This document shows, piece by piece, positions 1 to 8,287 of a stretch of DNA of 59,252 bases. Each line of letters starts with the position of its first letter. The stretch's first letter is position 1. The notes below the pieces were generated by a model. It had not been told where the DNA came from. It saw only the letters and a program-made list of their open reading frames with translations, and did no database searches. Both the position numbers and the translations under genes were made by a program. Source of the DNA: Chloroflexota bacterium (GTDB lineage Bacteria > Chloroflexota > Limnocylindria > Limnocylindrales > CSP1-4); NCBI GenBank assembly GCA_005882635.1, contig VBFG01000045.1, forward strand, positions 1 through 59,252, read 5' to 3'.

Positions 1-1
1 G

Positions 2-130
2 GCCCTCGCGGTCGGGATCTGCCTCGTGATCACCGCCGCCGTCGCAGCCGCCCTGCGTTTCGTCGGGAATCGACCGTCGAACGCCGCCGCGGTGGCCCGG
101 GTTGCCGCGATGACCGATGGCCGGCGCTAG
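2..130 (+). CDS. C-terminal end of a membrane protein (5' truncated by window)
   Basis: The frame beginning at base 2 stays open to TAG at 128-130 and encodes about 42 residues. It opens with a hydrophobic run ([18 protein letters not shown]) that looks like a last transmembrane helix, followed by a short basic tail ending GRR. Its stop overlaps the convergent stop codon of the acyl-CoA mutase by four bases. The family cannot be told from this fragment; a transporter or other polytopic inner-membrane protein is likely. Confidence 0.5.
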   Translation, partial: ALAVGICLVITAAVAAALRFVGNRPSNAAAVARVAAMTDGRR

Positions 131-1893
131 ACGAGCAGCGGCTCGCGGTACTCCCCGAATACGCCGCGCAGGACGGCGCACTGCTCGCCGAGCGTGGCGT
201 AGGCGGCGGCACACCGGATGAAGTGGGGCATCAGGTTCGCCTCGCTCGAGCCCGGTCGTGACGCGGCTTCACGCAACCCCGTGAGCGCGCTGTCGACGGC
301 GGCTGCGTCGCGCTCGCGGCGCGTCCGCTCCAGACGGGCGAGGTGTGCCTCGAGCGATCCCGCCGGCACGGCCAGGACCGGGATCGGGGTGTTCTCGGCG
401 TCGTCGACGTAGGCGTTGACGCCGACGATCCGGCGCTCCCTCGCGTCGAACTCGCGCTGGAACCGATACGCGGCGTCCGCGATCTCCTGCTGCGGATAGC
501 CCTCGGCGACCGCGGCAACCATGCCGCCCCGCCGGTCGATCTCGTCGAGATACCGCCAGACCTCCCGCTCGGTCTCGTACGTCAGCGCCTCGACGAACCA
601 GCTGCCGCCGAGCGGGTCGATCGTGTTCGCCACGCCGGTCTCGTCGGCCAGGATCTGCTGCTGGCGGAGGGCGAGCAGCGCCGCCTCTGCGGTCGGAACG
701 GCGAGCGCTTCGTCGTAGGCGTCGGTGTGGAGCGACTGTGTCCCGCCGAGGATCGCGGCGAGGGCCTGCGTCGCGACGCGGGTCAGGTTATTCAAGGGTT
801 GCTGCGGCGTCAGCGACACGCCGGCGGTCTGGGTGTGGAACCGCATCCAGGTCGACCGCTCGTTCTCCGCCCGGTAGCGCTCGGTCATGAGCTTGTACCA
901 GACCCGGCGCGAGGCGCGGAACTTGGCGATCTCCTCGAAGAAGTCGCTGTGGCTGTTGAAGAAGAAGCTGAGGCGCGGGGCGAAGTCGTCGACGCGGAGG
1001 CCGCGGGCGAGGCACGCCTCGACGTAGGCCATCCCGTCGGCGATCGTGAATGCCAGCTCCTGGATCGCGGTCGAGCCCGCCTCGCGGATGTGGTAGCCGC
1101 TGATCGAGACGGTGTTCCACTTCGGCAGCTCGCGCGTCCCGAACTCGATCGTATCGGTCACGAGCCGCATCGACGGCTCGATCGGGAACAGGAACTCCTT
1201 CTGGGCGACGAACTCCTTGAGGATGTCGTTCTGGGTGGTGCCTTCGAGCGCGGCCCGCGGGAAGCCGGCCTTCTCGGCCGCGACGATGTACATCGCCCAG
1301 ATCGGGGCGGCCGGCGAGTTGATCGTCATCGACGTGCTGACCCGGTCCAGCGGCAGCCCGTCGAGGAGGACCTCCATGTCGGCGAGGCTGCTGACGGCCA
1401 CGCCGCAGGTGCCGAATTCGCCCTCGGCCTCGGGGTCGTCGCTGTCGTAGCCGTAGAGCGTCGGCATGTCGTAGGCGATCGACAGGCCGGTCTGGCCGGC
1501 GGCGAGGAGCGATCGGAAGCGGGCGTTCGTGTCCTCGGCCGCGCCGAAGCCAGCAAACATCCGCATCGTCCACAGCCGGCTCCGGTAGCCGGTCGGATGG
1601 ATACCGCGGGTGAACGGCGGCTCGCCCGGCAGCCCGATGTCGCGGAGCGGATCGGCGGCGTCCCAGCGACCCTCCTCGGGGCGGAGATGCTCGCCGTGAT
1701 GATCGACGCGGGTCGGTCCGCCGCCGCCGGCCGGGCCGCCATCCGGGGCGGACTGCCACGACCACGGCCCATACAGGCGGTCGACGGTCGTGTCGCTGAT
1801 CGTCGAAAAGCGCGGCTTCCGCTCGGGAGCCCGGTCCAGGGCCCTGGCGAGCCGGTGCGCCTCCCAGGCGCGCTTCCGGGCGGACCAGGTCAT
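127..1893 (-). CDS. acyl-CoA mutase large subunit (methylmalonyl-CoA mutase family, no B12 domain)
   Basis: 588 residues matching the substrate-binding TIM barrel of adenosylcobalamin-dependent acyl-CoA mutases. Landmarks are [11 protein letters not shown] (about 93-103), RMFAGFG (111-117), [45 protein letters not shown] and [11 protein letters not shown]. There is no C-terminal DxHxxG B12-binding domain, so it must pair with a separate small subunit, and none is in this window. The tyrosine that contacts the substrate carboxylate in methylmalonyl-CoA mutase (RQYAGF) is Phe here, while the PSMR arginine is kept, so the true substrate is uncertain. The N-terminus has an unusual Gly/Pro-rich insert at about 48-80. 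The ATG was chosen because TAGCGT lies 7 bases upstream, fitting a leaderless transcript; the longer ORF upstream is not protein-like. Confidence 0.93.
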   Translation of the reverse strand: MTWSARKRAWEAHRLARALDRAPERKPRFSTISDTTVDRLYGPWSWQSAPDGGPAGGGGPTRVDHHGEHLRPEEGRWDAADPLRDIGLPGEPPFTRGIHPTGYRSRLWTMRMFAGFGAAEDTNARFRSLLAAGQTGLSIAYDMPTLYGYDSDDPEAEGEFGTCGVAVSSLADMEVLLDGLPLDRVSTSMTINSPAAPIWAMYIVAAEKAGFPRAALEGTTQNDILKEFVAQKEFLFPIEPSMRLVTDTIEFGTRELPKWNTVSISGYHIREAGSTAIQELAFTIADGMAYVEACLARGLRVDDFAPRLSFFFNSHSDFFEEIAKFRASRRVWYKLMTERYRAENERSTWMRFHTQTAGVSLTPQQPLNNLTRVATQALAAILGGTQSLHTDAYDEALAVPTAEAALLALRQQQILADETGVANTIDPLGGSWFVEALTYETEREVWRYLDEIDRRGGMVAAVAEGYPQQEIADAAYRFQREFDARERRIVGVNAYVDDAENTPIPVLAVPAGSLEAHLARLERTRRERDAAAVDSALTGLREAASRPGSSEANLMPHFIRCAAAYATLGEQCAVLRGVFGEYREPLLV

Positions 1894-1900
1894 GCCGCGT

Positions 1901-1906
1901 ACGCTA
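1901..1906 (-). promoter_or_regulatory. -10 hexamer TAGCGT, leaderless start of acyl-CoA mutase
   Basis: TAGCGT (minus strand) sits 7 bases before the ATG, and there is no Shine-Dalgarno between them. This is the first of many genes here with TAnnnT-N6-8-start. Confidence 0.55.
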
Positions 1907-1937
1907 GCACGGGGCCGCGGCGAGACCGGGGCGGCAG

Positions 1938-2150
1938 TCAGGGCGGTGGCGGGCGACGGGCGAGGCCCCCAGCGGGCTCGGGCGGGGCCGACCGCGACGA
2001 TCGCGGGTCGTTGACCGCGACCGGGGCCGGCCGGCGGGAGCGGCGACGGACCGACCTGATCAGGAGGATCGCCTCGGCGACGGTCACGATCGGGATCAGG
2101 CGCCCCGGAAGGATCCGGAGGAGCAGGATCCGCGCGGCGGTCTTGAGCAT
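1938..2150 (-). CDS. small hypothetical membrane protein
   Basis: 70 codons. The first 40 residues ([37 protein letters not shown]) look like one amphipathic segment plus one transmembrane helix ending in a basic cluster; the rest is Pro/Arg/Ser-rich and low complexity. It lies in the 356-base gap between the mutase and the lipoprotein, on their strand. No clear -10 or Shine-Dalgarno precedes the ATG. I recognise no family; the hydrophobic pattern makes it more plausible than a chance ORF, but the C-terminal half could be noise. Confidence 0.4.
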   Translation of the reverse strand: MLKTAARILLLRILPGRLIPIVTVAEAILLIRSVRRRSRRPAPVAVNDPRSSRSAPPEPAGGLARRPPPP

Positions 2151-2249
2151 GACCCGAGGATGCCCTCGACGGGCCGACGCCTGGGCGCGGCCCGGCCGGC
2201 ACAGCGTGACGATCCCGTTGCGATCGCCCGCGATGGGCTCGCAGCGAGG

Positions 2250-2906
2250 CTACGTTCCGGCGGCATCGACGGTGCGCCATGCATCGACGGCGTCCCGGAC
2301 GACGGCGTCGTGGGCCTCGCGGGTCTGGATCTCGCGGATCGCGTCCGCGATCACGGCAGCCTCGATCCGGCCGCCTCGTTCCCAGACCACGACGGTCTGG
2401 AAGGACTCGCCGTTGAGGACGTCGATCCGGCGGCCGGTGAGCTCGTCGACCCGGTAGTCCGAGGGCTCGACCGATGTGACGTTCTTGCCGGCCCGTGCGC
2501 CGATCTCGTAGAACTCCGCCAGCCAATCCCGCGTGAGGGCCGGTCCGCCGCCGCTCTCGAACAGGGCAAGCGACAGCCCGCTCTCGGAGCCGGTCGTCCA
2601 GCGGGCCCCGGCGAATCGCAGCTCGGTGACGCCGTGGCCGGCCAGCGTGCCCAGCCCGACCGCCGTGCAGGCGCGGCCGGAATCGACCGAAGCCGGCGCA
2701 TTCCCGCGGAAGACCCGCGGCACCTGCGCCTCGAGGTCGGGATACGCGCCGGCGACGCTGCCGTCGGTGGTGCACGGACCCGTGGGGTCGAAGCGGGCGG
2801 CGCAGCCGCTCGCGATCAGCGCGACGCACGCCACACCGACGGAGATGAGCGCAACCCGGCGGCGCATCGCGGCCGCGCGATGACCGGGTCGCGATCCGGG
2901 GGACAT
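2250..2906 (-). CDS. secreted lipoprotein of unknown function
   Basis: 218 residues from this start. After a 13-residue N-terminal extension, [22 protein letters not shown] forms a signal peptide with the lipobox Ala-Ser-Gly-Cys, so the mature protein should be lipidated and held on the outer face of the membrane. The remaining ~180 residues ([25 protein letters not shown]...) show no family I know. TATCAT lies 6 bases before the ATG at 2904-2906, which favours this start; the internal ATG at 2865-2867 gives a more usual signal peptide and is the alternative. It is divergent from the FAD oxidoreductase, with only 19 bases between the start codons. Confidence 0.8.
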   Translation of the reverse strand: MSPGSRPGHRAAAMRRRVALISVGVACVALIASGCAARFDPTGPCTTDGSVAGAYPDLEAQVPRVFRGNAPASVDSGRACTAVGLGTLAGHGVTELRFAGARWTTGSESGLSLALFESGGGPALTRDWLAEFYEIGARAGKNVTSVEPSDYRVDELTGRRIDVLNGESFQTVVVWERGGRIEAAVIADAIREIQTREAHDAVVRDAVDAWRTVDAAGT

Positions 2907-2912
2907 GGGGCG

Positions 2913-2918
2913 ATGATA
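2913..2918 (-). promoter_or_regulatory. -10 hexamer TATCAT of the lipoprotein gene
   Basis: TATCAT, six bases, then ATG at 2904-2906. The same bases read on the plus strand as ATGATA, 8 bases from the ATG of the divergent oxidase gene, so the two divergent promoters must overlap. Confidence 0.5.
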
Positions 2919-2925
2919 CGGCGCG

Positions 2926-4209
2926 ATGCCCGCCGAGCCCGTCACGCCCTTCCGGCTCCGGACGACCGACCTGCTCCCATCGACCGCCGACCTCGTCGTG
3001 GTCGGGGCCGGGGTCGTCGGCTGCGCCACCGCCTTCCGCGCAGCCCGGGCAGGATTCCGAACGGTCGTCCTCGACGCGCGACCTCGGCCGGCGACGCTGA
3101 CCACGCCCGCGGCGACGGGCGCGTACCGCCTGCAGTTCGACAACGCCCAGGAGGTCGCGCTCGTGCGCGAGGGGATCGAGCTGTACGAAGACTTCGCTGC
3201 TCTGGCGGGGCTCCCCGGTCACGACCTCGGCCTCCGACCGCAGGGCTACCTGTTCTGCGCCCGCGACGAGGAGATGGCTGCCCGGCAGCGTGAACTGGTC
3301 GAGCGCCAGCACGGCTTCGGACTCGAGGACGTCGAGCTGATCGATGGCGATGAGGCGAGACGGCGATTCCCGTTCGTCTCGGACGATGTCATCAGCGCGC
3401 GCTTCCGGGCCCGGGACGGGTTCATCGACCAGGTCCGGCTCGCCTGGGGCTACGCGTTCGCGGCGTCCGCGGGGCCGGGCGTCGAGCGACCGGCGGAATC
3501 GTCCGAGGCGACGTTCGCGCTCGGCCAGCGGGTGACCGGCCTGCGGACCGTCGGCGGGCGGATCGTCGCCGTCGAGACACACGACGGAGCGGTCGCGGCG
3601 CCGCTCGTGGTGCTGGCAACGGGGCCGTTCCTCGGACGGACGGCCGCGCTGGCTGGGGTCGACGTCCCCATCGCCCCGACGCGCCGCCAGAAGGTCGTGG
3701 TTGCCGACGCACCCGAGGTGCCGGCCGACGCACCGATGACGATCGACGAGGCGACGGGCGCCCATTGGCGGCCGGCCCTCCGCGGCGCCTTCGTCCTGCT
3801 GACCGAGCCCGGGACGCCGGCGACCGACCCGACTTGGAGCGTCCCGACCTCGGCGGACTTCGCGTTCCGGCTCCTGGACCCGGCGTCACCCGACAGCGTC
3901 GCGGCCGTGGCGCCCTTCTGGGCCGACGCCTGGGAGCGCGGCATCAACTGGCTGATCGTGGCCGGCCAGTACGAATACACGCCGGACCATCGCCCGTTCG
4001 TCGGACCGACGCCGGTCGACGGCCTGTGGCTGAACGGCGGGTGGAGCGGTCACGGCGTGATGGGTTCCGGTGGCGGGAGCCGGCTGCTCCTCGATGCGAT
4101 CACCGGCCGCGCGACCGGCCCGTCGTGGGGCATCGCCGCGGACGGTCCGGGCGGGAATCCATTCCGGCTCGATCGCGCGATGGAGGCCGGTCGGCACGAT
4201 GTGCTGTGA
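2926..4209 (+). CDS. FAD-dependent oxidoreductase, DAO family (sarcosine oxidase beta/glycine oxidase-like)
   Basis: 427 residues. The N-terminal Rossmann motif [23 protein letters not shown] binds the ADP of FAD, and VVLDARPR carries the ribose-binding acid. The mid-protein reads PQGYLFCA and RARDGFIDQ, and the C-terminus [33 protein letters not shown] is the second FAD-contacting motif of the DAO superfamily. Family members oxidise amino acids or N-methylated amines (sarcosine, glycine, dimethylglycine, D-amino acids) to imines. The substrate cannot be read from the sequence. It stands alone, divergent from the lipoprotein, with no partner subunit genes, which argues for a monomeric oxidase or dehydrogenase. 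Confidence 0.88.
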   Translation: MPAEPVTPFRLRTTDLLPSTADLVVVGAGVVGCATAFRAARAGFRTVVLDARPRPATLTTPAATGAYRLQFDNAQEVALVREGIELYEDFAALAGLPGHDLGLRPQGYLFCARDEEMAARQRELVERQHGFGLEDVELIDGDEARRRFPFVSDDVISARFRARDGFIDQVRLAWGYAFAASAGPGVERPAESSEATFALGQRVTGLRTVGGRIVAVETHDGAVAAPLVVLATGPFLGRTAALAGVDVPIAPTRRQKVVVADAPEVPADAPMTIDEATGAHWRPALRGAFVLLTEPGTPATDPTWSVPTSADFAFRLLDPASPDSVAAVAPFWADAWERGINWLIVAGQYEYTPDHRPFVGPTPVDGLWLNGGWSGHGVMGSGGGSRLLLDAITGRATGPSWGIAADGPGGNPFRLDRAMEAGRHDVL

Positions 4210-4306
4210 GCCGGGGCGGTGCCTCCTGGCACCTGGTACGGCCGTCCCGGATTGGTGCGCCTGCGCGCCCGACCATCGCCGCTCCCCCTTCGGGACGAGT
4301 CGGTCA

Positions 4307-4336
4307 TTGAGGTGCGGGAGCAGCGCAGCGTAGATT
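4307..4336 (+). promoter_or_regulatory. sigma70-type promoter of the structured RNA
   Basis: TTGAGG (4307-4312), an 18-base spacer and TAGATT (4331-4336). Predicted initiation around 4343-4345 coincides with the first base of the closing helix of the RNA feature that follows, and no start codon or Shine-Dalgarno follows. Confidence 0.6.
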
Positions 4337-4343
4337 TACGTCG

Positions 4344-4509
4344 TGCCGTAACGCGACACACCCGGGGACAAACCTGGGGCGTCGGTCACGGGCCAGGGCA
4401 CGGCCTTCGGTTCACTCCATGACGGTTGGAGCGCCGAGGATCCCGGACCCAGGCCACGAGCCGAGTAACCACGGATCATCGGCCAGCAGGCCTGGGACGC
4501 GGTACGGCA
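4344..4509 (+). ncRNA. candidate free-standing structured RNA with a multi-helix junction
   Basis: About 166 nucleotides closed by a long terminal helix: TGCCGTAACGCG (4344-4355) pairs with CGCGGTACGGCA (4498-4509), 11 pairs with one A/G mismatch. Inside, P2 is CCCGGG/CCTGGG (4361-4366/4373-4378) with loop GACAAA. P3 is weaker: GCG/CGC 4379-4381/4432-4434 plus GTCA/TGAC 4385-4388/4420-4423. P4 is a perfect 8-bp helix CCCAGGCC/GGCCTGGG (4448-4455/4489-4496), continued by GCCGA/TCGGC and a 14-base loop. A promoter abuts the 5' end, a hairpin terminator follows, and no plus-strand gene is immediately downstream. It lacks the marks of tmRNA, SRP RNA and RNase P, and is not the single rod of 6S RNA. 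Class unknown. Confidence 0.6.
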
Positions 4510-4532
4510 GAACTCATCGCTCGAATGTTCGT

Positions 4533-4560
4533 CGCCCTCCGGCCACCCGGAGGGCGATTT
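4533..4560 (+). terminator. strong hairpin terminator of the ncRNA
   Basis: Perfect 10-bp stem CGCCCTCCGG/CCGGAGGGCG (4533-4542/4547-4556) with loop CCAC, followed by ATTT. The short T tract is on the plus strand. The minus-strand J-domain gene stops at 4560-4562, so the hairpin may also end that transcript. Confidence 0.75.
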
Positions 4561-5306
4561 CATGTCCGGCGGGGCTCGGCCGGCGGCCGGGCCCGACGGA
4601 CGACGCCACGCCGATTGAGGTCGGCCCGGACGACCCGGGCTGCGGCCTTGAGGTCCCGGTCGCGGGTGATCGTCGTCGCCAGCCAGTCGATGTACGAAGG
4701 CTCGAAGCTCGCGACCTGGCCGAGGGTGTGCCCGTGGAACTTGCCGAAGGGCAGCTCGAGGTCCAGTGCCTTCGCGAGTGGCGGCTCGGCGGGCGGCCGG
4801 AAATTCCGGACCCGCGACCGGGCCGACGGACCGGTCGGCGTGCTCGCACGCGGTGGCTCCCGCTCATCGTCGAAGACGCGGTAGGGCGGCTGCCCTCTGA
4901 GGATGTGGCCGTTTTCGCGGCTGTCGGCCGGGCGAAGGGGCTGGTTCCGCGGACGGAAGGTCCCGGTCGTGTCGACCCGGCCCGTGACGGGTCGGGTGGG
5001 TCGCGGGCGAGGCGGGCCGCCGCGGCGCGACCGGCCGCCGCCGGCGTCTGTCCCGCCCGGCCAACGCGCTCCAGCGCGGTCGTCCGTGCCCGGCCGCCGC
5101 CGTGATGCACCGCCGTCCCGGGTGAGGGCGGCATACGCGTCGTTGATCTCGGCCATGAGGCGCGTCGCGACGCGCGACGCTGCCGGATCGTCGCCCGTCA
5201 GATCGGGATGGTGCCGTCGGGCGAGCCGCCGCCAGGCCGCTTTGATCTGGGTCGGTGTCGCGCCCGGCTCGATGCCGAGGACGTCGTGCGGATCGCGTTT
5301 CACCAC
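4560..5306 (-). CDS. J-domain protein with C-terminal ExoX-C/DUF3820-like domain
   Basis: 248 residues. Residues about 3-65 are a J domain (DPHDVLGIEPGATPTQIKAAWRRLARRHHPDLTG) with the HPD tripeptide that stimulates DnaK ATPase. A disordered Arg/Pro/Gly-rich linker of about 110 residues follows. The C-terminal ~60 residues (LELPFGKFHGHTLGQVASFEPSYIDWLATTITRDRDLKAAA) match the small LPFGKxxGxxL...YLxWL module found at the C-terminus of ExoX-type nucleases. The domain pairing suggests Hsp70 recruitment to a nucleic-acid-related client, which is inference. The GTG at 5304-5306 was chosen because TATGAT lies 6 bases upstream; the next GTG (5301-5303) is the alternative, and the upstream ORF extension is not protein-like. 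Confidence 0.82.
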   Translation of the reverse strand: MVKRDPHDVLGIEPGATPTQIKAAWRRLARRHHPDLTGDDPAASRVATRLMAEINDAYAALTRDGGASRRRPGTDDRAGARWPGGTDAGGGRSRRGGPPRPRPTRPVTGRVDTTGTFRPRNQPLRPADSRENGHILRGQPPYRVFDDEREPPRASTPTGPSARSRVRNFRPPAEPPLAKALDLELPFGKFHGHTLGQVASFEPSYIDWLATTITRDRDLKAAARVVRADLNRRGVVRRARPPAEPRRT

Positions 5307-5312
5307 GGCCGG

Positions 5313-5318
5313 ATCATA
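5313..5318 (-). promoter_or_regulatory. -10 hexamer TATGAT of the J-domain gene
   Basis: TATGAT matches the consensus at five of six bases and lies 6 bases before GTG 5304-5306. No Shine-Dalgarno is present, so a leaderless GTG start is predicted. Confidence 0.55.
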
Positions 5319-5376
5319 TCGGTGGTCCGGACGGGCCCCGCTTGACAGCCCCTCCGCTGGGCCGTCCCATATCGCC

Positions 5377-6525
5377 GTGCCCTCTCTCCGAAGGACCGGC
5401 CTCGTCGCCGCGCTCGTCACCGTCCCCTTCGCCCTCGCCTACCGGTTCGCATTGCTCTACCGGATCCGAGCGGGTTTTCCGATCCCCCGCCCGCCGCAGC
5501 TCAGCCCGGCCGACATGGGCCTGCCGTTCGAGCCGGTCGACGTCCATTCGGGCGACCTGACCCTTCCCGGCTGGTTCATCCCCGCTCGTGACGGCTCGCC
5601 CGGTCCGGGCGTCGCCCTGGTCCACGGCTGGGAATCCGCCCGGGACCGCCTTCTGCCGATGGCGGTCTTCCTCCACGCAGCCGGCTTCCATTGCCTGGCC
5701 ATCGACGTCCGCGGCCACGGCGCCAACGCGGCGGAAACGCTGCCGATCTCCGCGGGGGAGTTCGGCTCCGACGCGCTGGCGGCGTTTCGCGCGCTGGACG
5801 CGCGGCCCGAGGTGACCGTCGGGGCGGTGCTGGGGCACTCGATGGGGGCGATCGGCGCGATCCTCGCCGCGGCCGAGGAGCCGCGGATCGCGGCCGTCGT
5901 CTCGACGTCGGCGCCCGCCGACCCATGGCGGCTCACCCGGCAGACCTTCCGGCTCGCTCGACTCCCCTTCCCCGATGCGATCGCCTGGCCGCTCGCCTGG
6001 CTGACGACCCGTGTCTATCTCCGTCCGCGCGGCCACCGGATGACCCGGATCTCGGCGAGCGAGGCGCTGCGGACGCTCGACCGGCCGATCCTCCTCGTCC
6101 ACGGATCGGCCGACCCGGTCGTGCCGATCGCCCATCTCGAGCGCCTGGCGGCGGTTGCCCGACGCGCCGGGCGGAGCGTCGAGATGCTGACGATCGAGGG
6201 CGGCCAGCATTCCTGGCTCTACGAGTTCCCGGCCTACCGGCGGGCCGTCGCGGAATTCCTGGCGCGAGTCCTCGGTGGGCCGTTCGAGCCGGCGGAGGCG
6301 GGCGCCCTGGCCGCCGCCGCCGAGACCCACCGCCTGCCCGACACGCCCCGGCCGCAGACCGCCGTGCAGCGCGAGCCCGGCGGCCTCCGCTCGCTGGTTG
6401 CCCTGGCGGTGCCGTTCCGGAGGGCCGGTCAGGGCATCGGCGACATCGAGGACCCGGACGGCGACCGCCAGCCGCCGCCCGCTCCGGTTCGGACCGATTC
6501 GGACGCTGCGGGGATCCCGTCGTGA
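5377..6525 (+). CDS. alpha/beta hydrolase, membrane-anchored
   Basis: 382 residues from GTG 5377. An N-terminal hydrophobic stretch (TGLVAALVTVPFALAYRFALLY) could be a signal anchor. The alpha/beta fold shows the oxyanion segment LVHGWESA, the nucleophile elbow GAVLGHSMGAIGA (Ser within GHSMG), the acid in HGSADPVVP and the catalytic His in GGQHSWLYEFP. The 90-residue C-terminal tail after the fold is Pro/Ala/Arg-rich and unusual. Substrate unknown; esterase, thioesterase or peptidase activity are all possible. Its TGA overlaps the GTG of the nitroreductase, so the two are translationally coupled. A TTGACA at 5342-5347 lies upstream, but its -10 partner is weak. Confidence 0.85.
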   Translation: MPSLRRTGLVAALVTVPFALAYRFALLYRIRAGFPIPRPPQLSPADMGLPFEPVDVHSGDLTLPGWFIPARDGSPGPGVALVHGWESARDRLLPMAVFLHAAGFHCLAIDVRGHGANAAETLPISAGEFGSDALAAFRALDARPEVTVGAVLGHSMGAIGAILAAAEEPRIAAVVSTSAPADPWRLTRQTFRLARLPFPDAIAWPLAWLTTRVYLRPRGHRMTRISASEALRTLDRPILLVHGSADPVVPIAHLERLAAVARRAGRSVEMLTIEGGQHSWLYEFPAYRRAVAEFLARVLGGPFEPAEAGALAAAAETHRLPDTPRPQTAVQREPGGLRSLVALAVPFRRAGQGIGDIEDPDGDRQPPPAPVRTDSDAAGIPS

Positions 6526-7061
6526 CCGACGATCGACCGATGTCGGTCTGGGATGCCGTCGCCCATAAGCGCGTCGTCCGGCGGTTCGCCGACCGCCCGC
6601 TCGAGCCGGACCATCTCGTCCGGATCCTCAACGCGGGGAGGCGCGCCGCGAGCTCGAAGAATCTCCAGCGCTGGCAGTTCATTGTGTGCCGCGACCGTGA
6701 CCACCTCGCCGAGCTCACCCGGGTCGGTCCGTGGGCCGATCACCTCGCCGGCGCCGCGGTGGCGATCGCCCTCGTCACGCCGGATCCGGCGGCCGCCGAC
6801 AGTCCCGCGTCGGTGATGTTCGACCTCGGAATGGCGGCCGGGAACATGATGCTCGTCGCCTGGGAGCTCGGGATCGGCAGCGTCCCGGCGACCGTGTACG
6901 AGCAGGATCTCGCGAGACAGCTCCTCGGCTACCCCGAGGACCACCACTGCGAGTACCTCTTGTCGTTCGGCTACCCCGCCGATCCCGACATCCTGACCCG
7001 GCCGAACAAGGCCGGCGGGCGCGTCGCCCTCGCCGACATCCTCCACGACGAGCGCTGGTAG
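6522..7061 (+). CDS. nitroreductase family protein
   Basis: 179 residues. The N-terminus MSVWDAVAHKRVVRRFADRPLEPDHLVRILNAGRRAASSKNLQRWQFIVC is the typical FMN-binding start of nitroreductases (R-R-F, then A-P-S-xxN-x-QPW, here AASSKNLQRW). The middle ASVMFDLGMAAGNMMLVAWELGIGSVPATV is the central helix, and LSFGYPADP the C-terminal NADH-side motif. It should be a flavin oxidoreductase acting on quinones, nitroaromatics or a dehydrogenation substrate. The GTG start overlaps the hydrolase stop by 4 bases (GTGA). An ATG six codons in is the alternative start. Confidence 0.88.
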   Translation: MTDDRPMSVWDAVAHKRVVRRFADRPLEPDHLVRILNAGRRAASSKNLQRWQFIVCRDRDHLAELTRVGPWADHLAGAAVAIALVTPDPAAADSPASVMFDLGMAAGNMMLVAWELGIGSVPATVYEQDLARQLLGYPEDHHCEYLLSFGYPADPDILTRPNKAGGRVALADILHDERW

Positions 7062-7194
7062 CGCGCATCCGGCGGGCCAGGACGGCGTTGCCGCCTGCGC
7101 GCGTCGCTCACGCACGTCTGAGTGCGCTCGCTTCCGTGCTCGGCGGCGCCTTGCCCTGACCCGTCGCCTGCGCGCTACCCGAATGTGCTGAAGG

Positions 7195-8277
7195 TCACTG
7201 CCACTTGAAGAAGCGGGCGGCGATCCCGAAGCAGGCGACGAGCCACACGGCCAGGACGGCGAAGCAGACCCACAGGGGTGAGAAGGGCGTGCCGTCGACC
7301 ATCACCTGGCGGAGGCCGTCGCCGAGGTAGGTCAGCGGCAGCGCCCGGGCGACGGTCTTCAGGGCGTCCGGCATCGCGTCGATCGGGAAGAACGTGCCCG
7401 ACAGGAACATCAGCGGGAACTGGACGACGCTCGTCATGCCGTTGGCTGCGTCCTCGGTCTTCGCGAATGACGCGATCACGTAGCCGAGGGCGATGAACGC
7501 GAGCGAGCCGAGGAGGATCAGGCCGCCGATCAGCAGCCACGACCCGGCGACCTGGACGTGGTAGAGAGCCGACCCGACGCCGACGATGATCGCCGTCTGG
7601 ACGATCGCGATCAGCAGCCGCATGAGGACGTTGCTGCCGACCAACTGCCAGCGTCGGAGCGGCGTCGCCTGGAGCCGCTTCAGGATGAGCTTCTGGCGAT
7701 CGGCGACGAGCGGGACCGAGGCGAAGATCCCGACCTGCATCAGCGACATCCCGAGAATCGACGGAACGAGGTACGAGATGAACGTGAGGTCGTTCGTCTG
7801 GATCGGCTTGAACGATGGCTCCACGGCCGGCGGGACGCCGGCCACCGCCTGGTTGACCGCCGACAGGACGAAGCCGACAAGCTGGCGCGTCGTCGCATCC
7901 GCGCCGCTCTGGCTCGGGTCCGTGTAGACGGTCAGGTTGGCCGGGCCGGCCTTCGCCGCCACCGTCTGGCTGTAGCCCTCCGGGACGATGATGACGGCGA
8001 CGACATCGCCCTTCTTCATCGAGGCCAGCAGCTCGTCCTCGGTCCCGTCGACGATCTTCAGGTTCCACAGCGCGGCGAAGGCACCCTTCAGCTGGCCCGA
8101 CGCCGGCGTCCCGTCGAGGTCGGCGAATCCGATCGATCGCTCGCTGCTGCCGCCCGTGAAGATCGATCCGAACAGCAACACGAAGATCAGCGGGAAGGCC
8201 AGCGTCCAGAAGAGGGCCGCCCGATCGCGGGTGAAGCTCTTGATGTTGGCGACGGTGAGGAGGAGCAGCGGGCGCAT
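7195..8277 (-). CDS. ABC-2 type transporter permease
   Basis: 360 residues: one N-terminal transmembrane helix (ALFWTLAFPLIFVLLFGSIF), an external loop of about 150 residues (SIGFADLDGTPASGQLKGAF...), then five helices ending VCFAVLAVWLVACFGIAARFF. This is the layout of ABC-2 permeases of the DrrB/YhgE-like group, with the characteristic LKRLQATPLRRWQLVGSNVL coupling loop and PLMFLSGTFFPIDAMPDALK. It lies 10 bases downstream of its ATPase gene in the same operon. It exports drugs, lipids or polysaccharide; the substrate is not predictable. Confidence 0.9.
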   Translation of the reverse strand: MRPLLLLTVANIKSFTRDRAALFWTLAFPLIFVLLFGSIFTGGSSERSIGFADLDGTPASGQLKGAFAALWNLKIVDGTEDELLASMKKGDVVAVIIVPEGYSQTVAAKAGPANLTVYTDPSQSGADATTRQLVGFVLSAVNQAVAGVPPAVEPSFKPIQTNDLTFISYLVPSILGMSLMQVGIFASVPLVADRQKLILKRLQATPLRRWQLVGSNVLMRLLIAIVQTAIIVGVGSALYHVQVAGSWLLIGGLILLGSLAFIALGYVIASFAKTEDAANGMTSVVQFPLMFLSGTFFPIDAMPDALKTVARALPLTYLGDGLRQVMVDGTPFSPLWVCFAVLAVWLVACFGIAARFFKWQ

Positions 8278-8287
8278 CGGTCGGTCG

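Noticed and set aside
343-2457. 704-codon plus-strand ORF and its continuation 2160..3293
   Set aside because: Antisense to the acyl-CoA mutase and lipoprotein genes; composition is Arg/Gly/Val/Asp-rich with no motif. High GC gives long shadow ORFs throughout this window (also 7558..8313, 10417..11601 upstream part, 15727..17178, 16860..19454, 30206..31801, 31788..33047, 37935..38774, 44904..47342, 49770..51902, 55013..56806, 58084..59133).
4344-4509. c-di-AMP (ydaO) riboswitch
   Set aside because: GGGGAC...GGGG near the 5' end is reminiscent of ydaO, but the CCGAAxCCGxCAGCUAACC core is absent and no plus-strand gene follows the terminator.
4344-4509. 6S, SRP, tmRNA or RNase P RNA
   Set aside because: No GGTCAGG...GGAAGGNAGCAG (SRP), no tRNA-like end (tmRNA), no GAGGAAAGUCC/ACAGAA (RNase P), and a branched rather than rod-like fold (6S). 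A covariance search would decide.
5342-5370. Consensus promoter for the alpha/beta hydrolase
   Set aside because: TTGACA is perfect, but at 16-18 bases spacing only TCCCAT/CCCATA are available as -10, so I did not list it as a promoter.
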